A stretch of DNA of 64,000 nt from Mycobacterium sp. 1164985.4 (GCF_001668575.1 NZ_LZMD01000058.1:23398-87397); one strand, 5' to 3'. Shown: positions 1 to 10,133, numbered from the stretch's first letter. Made by a program: numbers and translations. Notes: generated by a model from the letters alone, not told the origin.

Positions 1-718
1 GAATCGCGTAGAGGACCAGCGGCGGTAGCACCATGAAGGGGACGTTCTCGGCGATGAACTTGAAGCCGAGGCCGTACCCGTCCTGGCCGATGTTCTCGAA
101 CCCTGCACCCACCTCCGCGAGGAAGTACACCGCGGTGCTGCTCATCAGGACCGCGCATCCCGCGAATGCGCCCCACAGACAACGGATCCGGGACTCCGTG
201 GAGAGGTCGACCTTCATCAGTCGCGTCCACATGACGAATACGAAGACGCCGGTGGTGACGCCGACCACCTCCAACGCGAAGATCCACGGGTTCCCGCTGA
301 CGTAACGGGTGTCGGCCAGCGCGTACTGCCACCAGAGCCATTTCCAACCGGGGTCGGTCGTGGGCGTCCACCAGCCGAGCGGGTGGCCGACGAGGAACAT
401 GAGCTCGTAGCCGATCTGACTGCACGCGGTGTAGGGCAAGTAGAACAGCGTGAGCTCGGCGGCTTTGTCGAGCCGAGTGCGGTTCTCGCCCGGCGCATCC
501 CAGAGGATGACGACGGGCACCAGGATCACCGGTATGCCGAAGAGCAGGTTGGCGATGACATCTGCGGTGAACGAAGGAGCGATCAGCCCGAACTGAACGC
601 CGATCGTCATCGCGAGGAAGACGACTCCAGTAAGCAGCGCGACGCCCAGATAGATCCTGCCCCGGTGCGGCGCGACGGGCCGGGCGAAGTTCGGCTCGCG
701 GGTGTGCAGCGTCGTCAT
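1..718 (-). CDS. EBP/EXPERA-like polytopic membrane protein (C-terminus cut by window edge)
   Basis: The frame opens with ATG at 718 and stays open for 239 codons to the window edge, so the C-terminus is missing. Hydrophobic segments lie near residues 22-44, 52-72, 90-111, 146-163, 183-200 and 226-239. The order of motifs resembles eukaryotic emopamil-binding protein (sterol delta8-delta7 isomerase): WWQYALADTRYV (129-140) against human WKEYAKGDSRYI, a membrane Glu at 150, YFLAEVGAGF (198-207), and Asn225 before a VLPPLVL helix. Compared from memory with human EBP, acidic and Asn pocket residues have counterparts (E105, E150, N225), but the pocket His aligns with Gln101. It starts 4 bp after the aldehyde dehydrogenase stop, so the two are probably cotranscribed. 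Isomerase activity is not proven; a ligand-binding or transport role is possible. Confidence 0.7.
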   Translation of the reverse strand, partial: MTTLHTREPNFARPVAPHRGRIYLGVALLTGVVFLAMTIGVQFGLIAPSFTADVIANLLFGIPVILVPVVILWDAPGENRTRLDKAAELTLFYLPYTACSQIGYELMFLVGHPLGWWTPTTDPGWKWLWWQYALADTRYVSGNPWIFALEVVGVTTGVFVFVMWTRLMKVDLSTESRIRCLWGAFAGCAVLMSSTAVYFLAEVGAGFENIGQDGYGLGFKFIAENVPFMVLPPLVLYAI

Positions 719-722
719 GCGG

Positions 723-2177
723 TCACGCTCCCTTACCCGCCGCAACCGATATCGACTTCGTATCGGTGTAGCCGTCGATGCCCTCGCGGCCGAGTTCGCG
801 CCCGTATCCGCTGGCCTTGACGCCGCCGAACGGTGCGAACGGATCCATCGTGTAGCCCTGGTTGACGCCGAACGTGCCTGTGCGGATGCGTTCGGCGACG
901 GCGAGTCCGTGCTCGGTGTCACCGGTCCACACCGATCCGGCCAGGCCGTAGTCGGAGTCGTTGGCGATGGCCACCGCTTCGTCCTCGTCGGCGTAGCCGA
1001 TCACGGTGAGGACGGGCCCGAAGATCTCCTCACGCGCGATCGTCATCGCGTTGTCGGCGTCAGCGAACAGCGTCGGGCGGACGTACCAGCCCCGCTCGAT
1101 CCCGTCGGGCATGTCGGCACCCCCGACGACGACGCGCGCACCTTCGGACTCACCCTTGCGGATGTAGCCTCGCACGCGCTCCTGCTGGCGCTGGGCGACG
1201 AGCGGTCCCACCTGCGTGGCGGGATCCGTCGGATCGCCGACGACCAGCTTCGACATCTCCGCGGCCAGGGCTTCGGTGAAGTCGGCGGACCGCGCGGCGG
1301 GCACCAGGATCCGGGTGAGCGCGTTGCAAATCTGCCCGCTGTTGGCCAGGCTGGCCGAGCGCACACCGGCGGCGACGGCCGACGGGTCGGCATCCTCGAG
1401 CACGATGGCCGCCGATTTCCCGCCGAGTTCGAGGCTGACGCGCCGCAGATCGACCGCGCACGCGGCGGCCACTGCCTTGCCCGCCGCGGTGGACCCGGTG
1501 AACGAGACCTTGTCCACGTCAGGGTGTTTGACGAGGTATTCGCCTGCGGGCCGATCGCCGGGCAGCACGCTGACGACGCCGTCGGGCAACCCGGCCTCGG
1601 CGATCATCTCGGCCAGCAGCAGTGCGTTCAGCGGCGACTCGGGCGCCGGCTTGAGAACGACCGTGCAGCCGGCGAGCAGCGCCGGAATCAGCTTGGTGAC
1701 GATCAGGAACTGCGGCATGTTCCACGGCACGATCGCGGCGACAACGCCTACCGGCTCGCGGCGGATGCGGATATCGGTTCCGTACATCCCCGGTCGGGAC
1801 TCGCTCCACGGGTATGTCTCGGCCAGATCGCAGAACGCGGACATCATCATCGCGGGCAACCCGACCTGTGCGCGCTGGGCGAAGCTGATCGGCGCCCCGA
1901 TCTCGGCGGTGATGGTTTCGGCCATCTCGCCGCGACGCTCGCCGTAGCGCTCGGCCAGCTTGCGCACCGCGGCGATCCGCTCGCCCGGCTCCAGGCGCGG
2001 CCACGGGCCGGAGTCGAAGGCCGACCGCGCGGCCGCGACGGCGGCGTCGATGTCTGCCGGAGCCGCGGCGGCCACGCGCGCGACGGGTTCCTCGGTGTGC
2101 GGGGAGACGACCTCGATGCGGTCTGCGGCGCTCGCCCCGGACCACCGGCCACCGATGAACAACTCGTCCGATCGCAT
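723..2177 (-). CDS. NAD(P)-dependent aldehyde dehydrogenase
   Basis: A 484-residue protein of normal aldehyde dehydrogenase length, oxidising an aldehyde to a carboxylic acid with NAD(P). Visible marks are the N-terminal FIGGRW start of the fold, the IVPWNMPQ cofactor segment, VSFTGSTAAG, the general-base Glu in LELGGKSA, the nucleophile Cys in NSGQICNALTR, and EEIFGPVL near the C-terminus. The frame extends upstream to 2381, but the homologous N-terminus begins at ATG 2177, behind a purine-rich GAAAGGGTG stretch. It is divergent from the Rieske operon and lies upstream of the EBP-like gene. In this locus it probably oxidises an aldehyde made by hydroxylation of a terminal carbon (inference). 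Confidence 0.93.
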   Translation of the reverse strand: MRSDELFIGGRWSGASAADRIEVVSPHTEEPVARVAAAAPADIDAAVAAARSAFDSGPWPRLEPGERIAAVRKLAERYGERRGEMAETITAEIGAPISFAQRAQVGLPAMMMSAFCDLAETYPWSESRPGMYGTDIRIRREPVGVVAAIVPWNMPQFLIVTKLIPALLAGCTVVLKPAPESPLNALLLAEMIAEAGLPDGVVSVLPGDRPAGEYLVKHPDVDKVSFTGSTAAGKAVAAACAVDLRRVSLELGGKSAAIVLEDADPSAVAAGVRSASLANSGQICNALTRILVPAARSADFTEALAAEMSKLVVGDPTDPATQVGPLVAQRQQERVRGYIRKGESEGARVVVGGADMPDGIERGWYVRPTLFADADNAMTIAREEIFGPVLTVIGYADEDEAVAIANDSDYGLAGSVWTGDTEHGLAVAERIRTGTFGVNQGYTMDPFAPFGGVKASGYGRELGREGIDGYTDTKSISVAAGKGA

Positions 2178-2271
2178 TTGTGTGCACACCCTTTCGCGCC
2201 GCTTGCGCCGTGGCGAGCGGGGGTGACCGTCGTGCAGAAATTCGGTCACGGCGTTCGCCCGCGTCGACCCT

Positions 2272-2291
2272 GTATCAACTACTTGCGATTG
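2272..2291 (-). promoter_or_regulatory. 20-bp operator-like element, copy 1
   Basis: Read on the minus strand this is CAATCGCAAGTAGTTGATAC. It matches 19 of 20 positions of the element at 5798-5817. The core CAAGTAsTTG is a near palindrome. It lies between the divergent aldehyde dehydrogenase and Rieske operons. The MarR gene at 5228-5710 lies between the two copies and is the natural candidate binder (inference). Confidence 0.6.
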
Positions 2292-2364
2292 TGACATGGA
2301 GCATATACCGTCGGCGCTGCAGCTCCCGGCACGGTTTAGGCCGGGCGGTCGACAGGAGTAGGCA

Positions 2365-3630
2365 ATGGCTCGCTTTCCCAAACCGCCAGAGGGAAGTTGG
2401 ACAGAACACTATCCGGAACTGGGTACCGATCCCGTCTCCTACGAGGACTCCATCAGCCCGGAGTTCTATGAGAAGGAACGAAGGGCGATCTTCAAGCGCG
2501 CCTGGCTGAATGTCGGTCGCGTGGAACAGGTTCCGCGCAAGGGCAGCTACTTCACCAAAGAGATGAAGGTTGCCAACACCTCCATCATCGTGGTGCGGAC
2601 CACCTCCGGCGAGGTCAAGGCCTACCACAACATCTGCCGACACCGGGGCAACAAGCTGGTGTGGAACGACATGCCGCTGGAGGAGACCAGCGGGGTGTGC
2701 CGGCAGTTCACCTGCAAGTACCACGCCTGGCGCTACGACCTCGACGGCAACCTCACCTTCGTGCAACAGGAGGGTGAGTTCTTCAACCTCGACAAGAGCC
2801 GCTACGGGCTGGTCCCGGTGCACTGTGAGGTGTGGGAAGGGTTCATCTTCGTCAACTTCGCCAAGGAACCCGAGCAGTCGCTGCGGGAGTTCCTCGGACC
2901 GATGATCACGGATCTGGAGGGCTACCCCTTCGACAAGATGACGTCGCGGTTCTACTACCGCTCCGAGGTCAAGGCGAACTGGAAGCTCTACATGGACGCG
3001 TTCCAGGAGTTCTACCACGCACCGGTGCTGCACGCGAACCAGTCGCCGACCGCGTACTCGAAGGCCGCCGCCGAGGCTGGTTTCGAGGCGCCGCACTACC
3101 GGATCGAGGGCCCGCACCGGCTGGTCAGCACCTCCGGCGTGCGCGCCTGGGAGATGGCCGACGAGATGCGCAAACCGATCGAGGACATCTGTCGCAGTGG
3201 TCTTTTCGGACCGTGGGACAAACCGGACCTGGGGGAGATGCCCGTCGGACTGAACCCCGCGAAATGCGATCCGTGGGGCCTCGATTCGTTCCAGCTCTTC
3301 CCGAACTTCGTCATCCTTTTCTGGGGCCAGGGCTGGTACCTGACGTATCACTATTGGCCGACGTCGTACAACACGCATGTGTTCGAGGGCACGGTGTATT
3401 TCCCGCAGCCGCGCACTCCCCGTGAACGCGTCGCGCAGGAACTGGCCGCGGTGTCGTTCAAGGAATACGGCCTACAGGACGCCAACACCTTGGAGGCCAC
3501 GCAGTCGATGATCGAGTCGCGTGTGCTCGACGACTTCCTGCTCTGCGACCAGGAAGTGCTGATACGCCACCTGCACAAGGAGACCGCGGCATGGGTGGAG
3601 AGCTACGAACGCAAGACGGCGGTTGTCTGA
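2365..3630 (+). CDS. Rieske non-heme iron oxygenase, alpha subunit (copy 1)
   Basis: A 421-residue catalytic subunit of a ring-hydroxylating oxygenase. The N-terminal Rieske [2Fe-2S] domain shows CRHRGNKLVW and, further on, CKYHAWRYD (C-x-H and C-x2-H). The mononuclear iron site is visible as DAFQEFYHAPVLH near residues 213-225. ATG 2365 is preceded by AGGAG at 2354-2358. It hydroxylates a C-H or ring carbon using electrons from a reductase, most likely the one encoded at 5828. No typical beta (SnoaL-like) subunit follows. Instead a small helical protein starts 1 bp downstream, exactly as in Rieske copy 2 at 7657. The two copies are close paralogs, both starting with an EGSWTEHYPELGT motif. 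The substrate is unknown. Confidence 0.93.
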   Translation: MARFPKPPEGSWTEHYPELGTDPVSYEDSISPEFYEKERRAIFKRAWLNVGRVEQVPRKGSYFTKEMKVANTSIIVVRTTSGEVKAYHNICRHRGNKLVWNDMPLEETSGVCRQFTCKYHAWRYDLDGNLTFVQQEGEFFNLDKSRYGLVPVHCEVWEGFIFVNFAKEPEQSLREFLGPMITDLEGYPFDKMTSRFYYRSEVKANWKLYMDAFQEFYHAPVLHANQSPTAYSKAAAEAGFEAPHYRIEGPHRLVSTSGVRAWEMADEMRKPIEDICRSGLFGPWDKPDLGEMPVGLNPAKCDPWGLDSFQLFPNFVILFWGQGWYLTYHYWPTSYNTHVFEGTVYFPQPRTPRERVAQELAAVSFKEYGLQDANTLEATQSMIESRVLDDFLLCDQEVLIRHLHKETAAWVESYERKTAVV

Positions 3631-3631
3631 G

Positions 3632-3969
3632 ATGACGACGACCGAAACCCATAAGCTGCCGCCCGAATTCGCTGACCTCGAACAGTTCTCGGACTGGTGC
3701 TTGGGTTCTGAGGCCGAGCGATACGAGAAGCGGCTCTCGTCGACGATGACCGAGATGCAGGCGTTTTACGACGCGATCACCGCGCGCGCCGAGGAGGCCC
3801 TCGCCTACTGCGACAAGTTCTCGCTCGACGACCTGCCCGAGGACGTGCTCAACCTGATGCACCTGCTGTATTCGATGATCCAGGTGTCCTTCCCGGTCGA
3901 GTGCTGGAAGCAGCCCAAGGTTCCCGATTCGGGCGCCACCACGCTGGACTGCGTTTCCGAACCGGTTCC

Positions 3970-3973
<4 letters not shown>
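3632..3973 (+). CDS. Small helical Rieske-partner protein (copy 1)
   Basis: A 113-residue acidic, mostly helical protein of a family I cannot name. It shares over half of its residues by eye with the product at 8934, including EAER, FYDA, YCDKF, LDDLPED, LNL, YSMI and a C-terminal PVP. Both copies sit directly behind a Rieske alpha subunit, so an accessory or small-subunit role is likely (inference). A Cys in YCDKF is conserved, but there is no metal or cofactor motif. I chose ATG 3632, 1 bp after the Rieske stop. An in-frame TTG at 3623 is possible. The stop overlaps the GTG start of the next gene. Confidence 0.85.
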
Positions 3974-5227
<1,254 letters not shown>

Positions 5228-5235
<8 letters not shown>

Positions 5236-5710
5236 GCAGGCAAACCCAGATCTGGGTATGGAACTCGGCGACAACATCCTGTGGCATCTCAAACAGGCCT
5301 GGTACTTCGCGCTTACGGCGGTCAACGACGCGGTCAGCCAACACGGCGTCAGCACCGCACAGATCGGTGTTCTGCGTCAGCTCGCCAACGAACCAGGGCT
5401 CTCCGGCGCGGAACTCGCGCGTCGCCTGTTGATCACCCCGCAGGGTGTGCAGCTCGCGGTCAAGGCTCTCGAACAGCGCGGGCTGGTCGAACGCAAACCC
5501 GACCCACAACATGCGCGAATTTTGAAGGCCTATCTCACATCTGAAGGCCGCAAGGTCGCCGGCGCCGTCGTCAGCGACGCGATCGCAGCGCACGAGGCGG
5601 TGTTCGGCGTCCTCACGCAGGAGGAACAGCAGACATTGCGCGACCTGCTGGCCCGGGTGGTCGTCAAGGGCACCGGGCACACAATGGCCGACGATCACAT
5701 CGGCGAGTGA
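5228..5710 (+). CDS. MarR-family transcriptional regulator
   Basis: A 160-residue winged-helix regulator. The HTH is seen in LSGAELARRLLITPQGVQLA, followed by the wing ERKPDPQHARILKAYLT. It starts at GTG 5228 and overlaps the amidohydrolase end by 8 bp. As the last gene of the Rieske 1 operon, immediately before the reductase operon, it is the likely local regulator. A near-identical 20-bp element with palindromic core occurs at both flanks (2272 and 5798), a fitting target for a MarR dimer (inference). The ligand may be the pathway substrate or a CoA ester. Confidence 0.9.
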
Positions 5711-5790
5711 ACCCCTCGAGCATCGCCGAAACCGATGTGGCTGCGGATCAACGGCAGGTCGGCGATCGTCACCCAGGCTCACCCTTACTG

Positions 5791-5820
5791 TTGAGATCAA
5801 TCGCAAGTACTTGATACTCT
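5791..5820 (+). promoter_or_regulatory. Promoter of the reductase/Rieske 2 operon
   Basis: TTGAGA (5791-5796) and TACTCT (5815-5820) are separated by 18 bp, a reasonable sigma-70-type pair. The hexamer ends 7 nt before ATG 5828, which fits a leaderless transcript. The 20-bp element fills the space between the two hexamers, so a bound protein would block polymerase. Confidence 0.5.
5798..5817 (+). promoter_or_regulatory. 20-bp operator-like element, copy 2
   Basis: CAATCGCAAGTACTTGATAC contains the perfect palindrome CAAGTACTTG (5804-5813). It is 19/20 identical to copy 1 at 2272-2291. The core resembles a KstR2-type CAAG-N2-CTTG box, but the outer positions differ, so assignment to KstR2 is uncertain. 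MarR at 5228 is the nearest candidate binder. Confidence 0.65.
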
Positions 5821-5827
5821 GATGACG

Positions 5828-6841
5828 ATGTCCGCCGAAGAGTTCGCGCCACTGCGCATCAAACGGGTGGTGCGCGAGACGAGCGACGCCGTGTCGCTGG
5901 TCCTCGATGTGCCGGCGGACTGCTCACACCGCTTCCGCTACAAGCCCGGTCAGTTCCTGACGCTGCAGGTGAACCTCGACGGCGACGCCCATCGGCGGTG
6001 CTACTCAATGTCGTCGTTCCCGCACAACGGCAACGACCTGCAGATCACCGTCAAGCGCGATCCGGGCGGCCTGGTCTCGAACTGGCTTAACGACACCGCG
6101 AAAGTCGGCGCGGAGATCCACGCCGCGCCGCCCGACGGCCGGTTTCTGCTCGGCGAGACCGAGCGTGACATCGTCGCATTCGCCGGTGGCAGCGGTATCA
6201 CCCCGATCTTCTCGCTGATCGGTTCGGCGTTGGTGAGCACGCGCCGGCGGATCAGGCTCTTCTACGCCAACCGCAGTCGCGACTCGGTGATCTTCGGCGA
6301 GGCGCTGACGACGCTCGCCGCCGCCAACCCCGAACGCCTGTCGGTCACCGGTCACTTCGACGATGAGACCGGCGTCGTCCAACCCGCCGCGGTCGAGGTA
6401 TTCGCATCGTCGTGCGGCGACGTTGACTACTACATCTGCGGCCCCGGGCCGTTTATGGACACGGTGGAGAGCACCCTGTTGCGCACGGGCGTGCCCCGCG
6501 AACGCCTGCACCTCGAGCGGTTTTCGGTGAACCCGGTGTCCAGTGAGGTCGCCGCCGCCACGGAGCAGACCGAAGAGGTGGTCATCGAACTCGATCGGGC
6601 GACCACCACCGCTGCCTACCGCTCGGGCAACACACTGTTGCAGACGGCGCGGATGGCGGGTCTGCGTGCGCCGTCGTCGTGCGAGACGGGCTCGTGCGGA
6701 ACGTGTATGGCGCGCATCGTGTCCGGAAGCGCCCGGATGCTGAACAACGACGCTCTGGATGACGACGAAGTGGCCGAAGGCTGGGTGCTGACGTGCCAGT
6801 CCCTGCCGACGAGCCGGACGGTCCACGTGGTCTATGAGTAG
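5828..6841 (+). CDS. Oxygenase reductase: FAD/NAD domain plus C-terminal [2Fe-2S] ferredoxin
   Basis: A 337-residue reductase of the KshB/HmpC type. Order: FAD-binding beta-barrel with RCYSMSS (about residues 57-63), NAD-binding domain with GGSGITPIFSL and YICGPGPFM, then a plant-type ferredoxin domain with CETGSCGTC and a later Cys in LTCQSL. It would pass electrons from NAD(P)H to a Rieske oxygenase. It is the only such reductase in the window, so it may serve both Rieske alpha subunits (inference). ATG 5822 is also in frame; I prefer ATG 5828 because the -10 hexamer at 5815-5820 would place +1 there. Confidence 0.93.
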   Translation: MSAEEFAPLRIKRVVRETSDAVSLVLDVPADCSHRFRYKPGQFLTLQVNLDGDAHRRCYSMSSFPHNGNDLQITVKRDPGGLVSNWLNDTAKVGAEIHAAPPDGRFLLGETERDIVAFAGGSGITPIFSLIGSALVSTRRRIRLFYANRSRDSVIFGEALTTLAAANPERLSVTGHFDDETGVVQPAAVEVFASSCGDVDYYICGPGPFMDTVESTLLRTGVPRERLHLERFSVNPVSSEVAAATEQTEEVVIELDRATTTAAYRSGNTLLQTARMAGLRAPSSCETGSCGTCMARIVSGSARMLNNDALDDDEVAEGWVLTCQSLPTSRTVHVVYE

Positions 6842-6870
6842 AGGCGAGGTCGAGTGATGGGACGGATGCG

Positions 6871-7614
6871 ATGAGCCGCGTCGCGGTGGTGACCGGCGGT
6901 GCGTCGGGCATGGGGGAGGCGACGTGCCGCGAACTCGGTCGTCGCGGCCACAAGGTGGGCGTGCTCGACGTCAACGGCGAAGCGGCACAACGGGTCGCCG
7001 AAGAGCTGCGGTCCTCCGGCGTCACCGCGCTGGGAATCGCTGCCGACGTCAGCGACCGCACGGCCGTCGAGGAGGCGTTCGCGAAGGTGCGCAGCGAGTT
7101 GGGGCCGGTGCACATCCTGGTCACCAGCGCTGGGGCGGTGGACTGGGCGGCCTTCACCGACATCACACCGCAGGCGTGGCAGCGGTTGATCGACGTCAAC
7201 CTCACTGGGACGTTTCACTGCTGTCAGGTGGCGGTGACCGACATGCTCGAAGCGGGTTGGGGCCGCATCGTGATGATTTCGTCGTCCAGTGCGCAGCGGG
7301 GTTCGCCGAGGATGGCCCACTACGCCGCGTCCAAGGGGGCGCTGCTCTCGCTGACCAAATCGCTTGCGCGCGAGTACGGCCCGGCCGGCATCACGGTGAA
7401 CAACATCCCGCCGTCCGCCATCGAGACCCCAATGCAACATGCCGGTCAGGAGGCCGGACACCTACCGCCGAACGAGCAGATGGCGGCGACCGTTCCGCTC
7501 GGCCATCTCGGCACCGGTGACGACATCGCCGCGGCCGTCGGCTTCCTGTGCTCTGAGGAGGCCGGCTTCATCACCGGCCAGATTCTCGGCGTCAACGGCG
7601 GATCGGTGCTGTGA
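6871..7614 (+). CDS. Short-chain dehydrogenase/reductase
   Basis: A 247-residue classical SDR. It has the cofactor loop TGGASGMG, the acidic residue in LDVNG that suggests NAD(H), a catalytic Ser in ISSSSAQ, and YAASK (Tyr-x3-Lys). The C-terminal ITGQILGVNGG is typical of FabG-like enzymes. It lies between the oxygenase reductase and Rieske 2 in one operon, so it probably oxidises an alcohol or cis-diol made by the oxygenase (inference). Confidence 0.92.
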   Translation: MSRVAVVTGGASGMGEATCRELGRRGHKVGVLDVNGEAAQRVAEELRSSGVTALGIAADVSDRTAVEEAFAKVRSELGPVHILVTSAGAVDWAAFTDITPQAWQRLIDVNLTGTFHCCQVAVTDMLEAGWGRIVMISSSSAQRGSPRMAHYAASKGALLSLTKSLAREYGPAGITVNNIPPSAIETPMQHAGQEAGHLPPNEQMAATVPLGHLGTGDDIAAAVGFLCSEEAGFITGQILGVNGGSVL

Positions 7615-7656
7615 TGACCGGCCCGCTTCCCGCACACCAACGACACGGAGGTTCTC

Positions 7657-8931
7657 ATGGCTACTAAGTGGCCCAAGCCGGCCGAGGGCAGCTGGACGGA
7701 GCACTATCCCGAGCTGGGAACCGGACCCGTCTCGTTCCGCGACTCGATCTCACCGGAGTTCTACGACCTCGAATGTGAAGCAGTCTTCAAACGCGCCTGG
7801 CTCAACGTCGCGCGTGTGGAGGAGCTGCCTCGGGCCGGAAGTTACCTGACCAAGGAGATCGACGCGGCCAAGACGTCGGTGATCGTGGTGCGGGGTAAGG
7901 ATCAACAGATCCGCGCGTTCTACAACATCTGCCGCCACCGCGGAAACAAGTTGGTGTGGAACGACTTTCCCAGGGAAGAGGTGAAGGGCACGTGCCGGCA
8001 GTTCACCTGTAAGTACCACGGGTGGCGCTACGACCTCAAGGGTGACCTGACGTTCGTTCAGCAGGAGGGCGAGTTCTTCGGCCTCGACCACGAGCGGCAC
8101 GGGTTGAAGCCGGTGCAGTGCGACGTCTGGAACGGGTTCATCTTCATCAACTTCGACCCCGAACCGCGGTGGACCCTGCGCGAGTTCCTCGGGCCGATGA
8201 TCACCAAGCTCGACGACTATCCGTTCGAATTGATGACGGAGCGCTACGAATTCGAGGCGCAGAACAACAGCAACTGGAAGATCTTCGCTGACGCGTTCCA
8301 GGAGTACTACCACGTTCCGTCGCTGCATTCCCAGCAGGTCCCCAGCGCGGTGCGCCAACCGAACGCCACCTTCGAATGCGGTCACTTCCAGATCGACGGA
8401 CCGCACCGGTTGGTGTCGACGGCGGGCACCCGCCGGTGGCTGCTCGCTCCGGAGTACATGTATCCGGTCGAGCGGATCACGCGCAGCGGACTCGTCGGCC
8501 CGTGGCGGACTCCGGAGACGCATGAGTCGGCCGGGCTCAACCCCGGCGGCATCGAACCCTGGGGCATCACCAACTTCCAGATCTTCCCGAACCTTGAGAT
8601 CCTGATCTACCACGGCTGGTACCTGCTGTACAGGTACTGGCCGACGTCACACAACACCCACAAGTTCGAGGCCTACAACGCATTTCACCCCGCCCGCACG
8701 GTGCGCGAGCGCATCGAGCACGAGGTGGCCTCGGTGGTGCTCAAGGAGTTCGCGCTGCAGGACGCCGGAATGCTCGGTGGCACCCAGGCGGCGCTGGAGT
8801 ACGGCCTGGGTGAACCGATAGTCGACGATTACCCGCTCAGCGACCAGGAGATCCTGGTGCGCCATCTGCACCACGAGGCCGTCACGTGGGTCGAGGAATA
8901 CAAAGCCGAGCGCAGTCCGGTGGGGGTGTGA
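7657..8931 (+). CDS. Rieske non-heme iron oxygenase, alpha subunit (copy 2)
   Basis: A 424-residue paralog of the protein at 2365. The Rieske ligands are in CRHRGNKLVW and CKYHGWRYD, and the iron-site motif is DAFQEYYHVPSLH. A GGAGG at 7648-7652 precedes ATG 7657. It is followed 2 bp later by the second copy of the small helical protein, so the oxygenase plus partner was duplicated as a unit. The middle and C-terminal substrate pocket differs more from copy 1 than the N-terminus does, suggesting different substrates or sequential steps (inference). Confidence 0.93.
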   Translation: MATKWPKPAEGSWTEHYPELGTGPVSFRDSISPEFYDLECEAVFKRAWLNVARVEELPRAGSYLTKEIDAAKTSVIVVRGKDQQIRAFYNICRHRGNKLVWNDFPREEVKGTCRQFTCKYHGWRYDLKGDLTFVQQEGEFFGLDHERHGLKPVQCDVWNGFIFINFDPEPRWTLREFLGPMITKLDDYPFELMTERYEFEAQNNSNWKIFADAFQEYYHVPSLHSQQVPSAVRQPNATFECGHFQIDGPHRLVSTAGTRRWLLAPEYMYPVERITRSGLVGPWRTPETHESAGLNPGGIEPWGITNFQIFPNLEILIYHGWYLLYRYWPTSHNTHKFEAYNAFHPARTVRERIEHEVASVVLKEFALQDAGMLGGTQAALEYGLGEPIVDDYPLSDQEILVRHLHHEAVTWVEEYKAERSPVGV

Positions 8932-8933
8932 GC

Positions 8934-9263
8934 ATGACCCGTCTGCCCAGTGCGTTCGCGGAATTCGAGCCGTTCGCCGAAAAGTGGTGCCTGCCAACCG
9001 AAGCCGAGCGGTGGGCGACCCGGCTGGCCACGCCCATGCCGGAGATCCGCGAGTTCTACGACGCTTTCACGCCGCGCTTCGAGGAAGCGATCGACTACTG
9101 CGACAAGTTTCCCCTCGACGATCTGCCCGAGGACGCGCTGAACCTGCTGTACCTCATCTATTCGATGATCATGGTGTCGATGGCCGTCGAGGTCTTCGGT
9201 ACGCAGAAGCCCACCGACTCGGCCGATGCCGAGATGCACCGTGTCAGCTCGCCGGTGCCGTGA
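8934..9263 (+). CDS. Small helical Rieske-partner protein (copy 2)
   Basis: A 109-residue paralog of the product at 3632 with the same landmarks: EAER, FYDAF, YCDKF, LDDLPED, LNLLYL, YSMI and a terminal SSPVP. ATG 8934 follows the Rieske stop by 2 bp. In-frame sequence upstream to 8886 lies within the oxygenase and is ignored. The family is unknown to me. The repeated pairing argues for a dedicated subunit, chaperone or stabiliser of this oxygenase clade. Confidence 0.85.
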   Translation: MTRLPSAFAEFEPFAEKWCLPTEAERWATRLATPMPEIREFYDAFTPRFEEAIDYCDKFPLDDLPEDALNLLYLIYSMIMVSMAVEVFGTQKPTDSADAEMHRVSSPVP

Positions 9264-9282
9264 CGACAAGGACAGGACGAGC

Positions 9283-10128
9283 ATGACAGTGCTGACGATC
9301 AACAAGCTCACCGCATCGGTCGGCGCGGAGGTGACCGGCCTCGACTCCGATGCGCTGGCCAACGACGACGCGCTGGGCGCCGCGATCCTCGATGCGTTGG
9401 AGGACAACGGCGTTCTGGTGTTTCCCGGTCTCGGGCTGACGCCGGACGCGCAGGTGGCATTCTGCCGACGCCTCGGCGAGATCGACCACTCGTCGGACGG
9501 CCATCATCCGGTCGCCGGGATCTACCCGGTGACGCTCGACAAGTCGAAGAACGCCTCGGCGGACTATCTGCGGGCGACGTTCGACTGGCACATCGACGGA
9601 TGCACGCCCACCAACGACGAGTGCCCGCAGAAGGCGACGGTGCTGTCGGCCAAGCAGGTGGCCGAGACCGGCGGGGAGACGGAGTTCGCGAACTCGTACG
9701 CGGCCTACGAGGCCTTCAGTGACGAGGAGAAGCAGCGCTTCGGATCGCTGCGGGTGGTGCACTCGCTCGAGGCGTCGCAGCGCCGGGTGACCCCCGATCC
9801 GTCGCCGGAACTGGTGGCCAGATGGCGGTCGCGGCCCACCCACGAACACCCCCTGGTGTGGACGCACCGCAGCGGCCGCAAGTCGCTGGTGTTGGGTGCC
9901 TCGGCGGACTACGTCGTCGGCATGGACCTCGACGAAGGCCGGGCGCTTCTGGCCGACCTGCTCGACCGCGCCACGCAGCCTCACTTGGTCTACAACCATC
10001 GGTGGTCCGTCGGCGACACCGTCATCTGGGACAACAACGGGGTGCTGCACCGCGCCGCGCCGTATGACCCGGACTCGCCGCGCGAGATGCTGCGCACGAC
10101 GGTGCTGGGCGACGAGCCGATCCAGTGA
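9283..10128 (+). CDS. TauD/TfdA-family Fe(II)/2-oxoglutarate dioxygenase
   Basis: A 281-residue protein of normal family length. The facial triad is visible as FDWHIDG (HxD) and the distal His in GVLHRAAPYD. The Arg that binds 2-oxoglutarate is probably in SPREMLRTTV. It hydroxylates a substrate carbon with decarboxylation of 2-oxoglutarate. ATG 9283 lies 19 bp after the small partner gene. As the last gene of the reductase/Rieske 2 operon it adds another oxygenation step. It may cleave an ether or hydroxylate next to a carboxylate (inference). Confidence 0.92.
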   Translation: MTVLTINKLTASVGAEVTGLDSDALANDDALGAAILDALEDNGVLVFPGLGLTPDAQVAFCRRLGEIDHSSDGHHPVAGIYPVTLDKSKNASADYLRATFDWHIDGCTPTNDECPQKATVLSAKQVAETGGETEFANSYAAYEAFSDEEKQRFGSLRVVHSLEASQRRVTPDPSPELVARWRSRPTHEHPLVWTHRSGRKSLVLGASADYVVGMDLDEGRALLADLLDRATQPHLVYNHRWSVGDTVIWDNNGVLHRAAPYDPDSPREMLRTTVLGDEPIQ

Positions 10129-10133
10129 GTGAT

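Noticed and set aside
702..2294. Long plus-strand frame of 530 codons opposite the aldehyde dehydrogenase
   Set aside because: It is the antisense shadow of a well-conserved gene in high-GC DNA. Its translation is Arg/Gly/His-rich with no domain.
5804..5813. Assigning CAAGTACTTG to the steroid regulator KstR2
   Set aside because: The core fits CAAG-N2-CTTG, but the flanking positions do not fully match, copy 1 breaks the symmetry, and a MarR gene is adjacent. Left as an open alternative.
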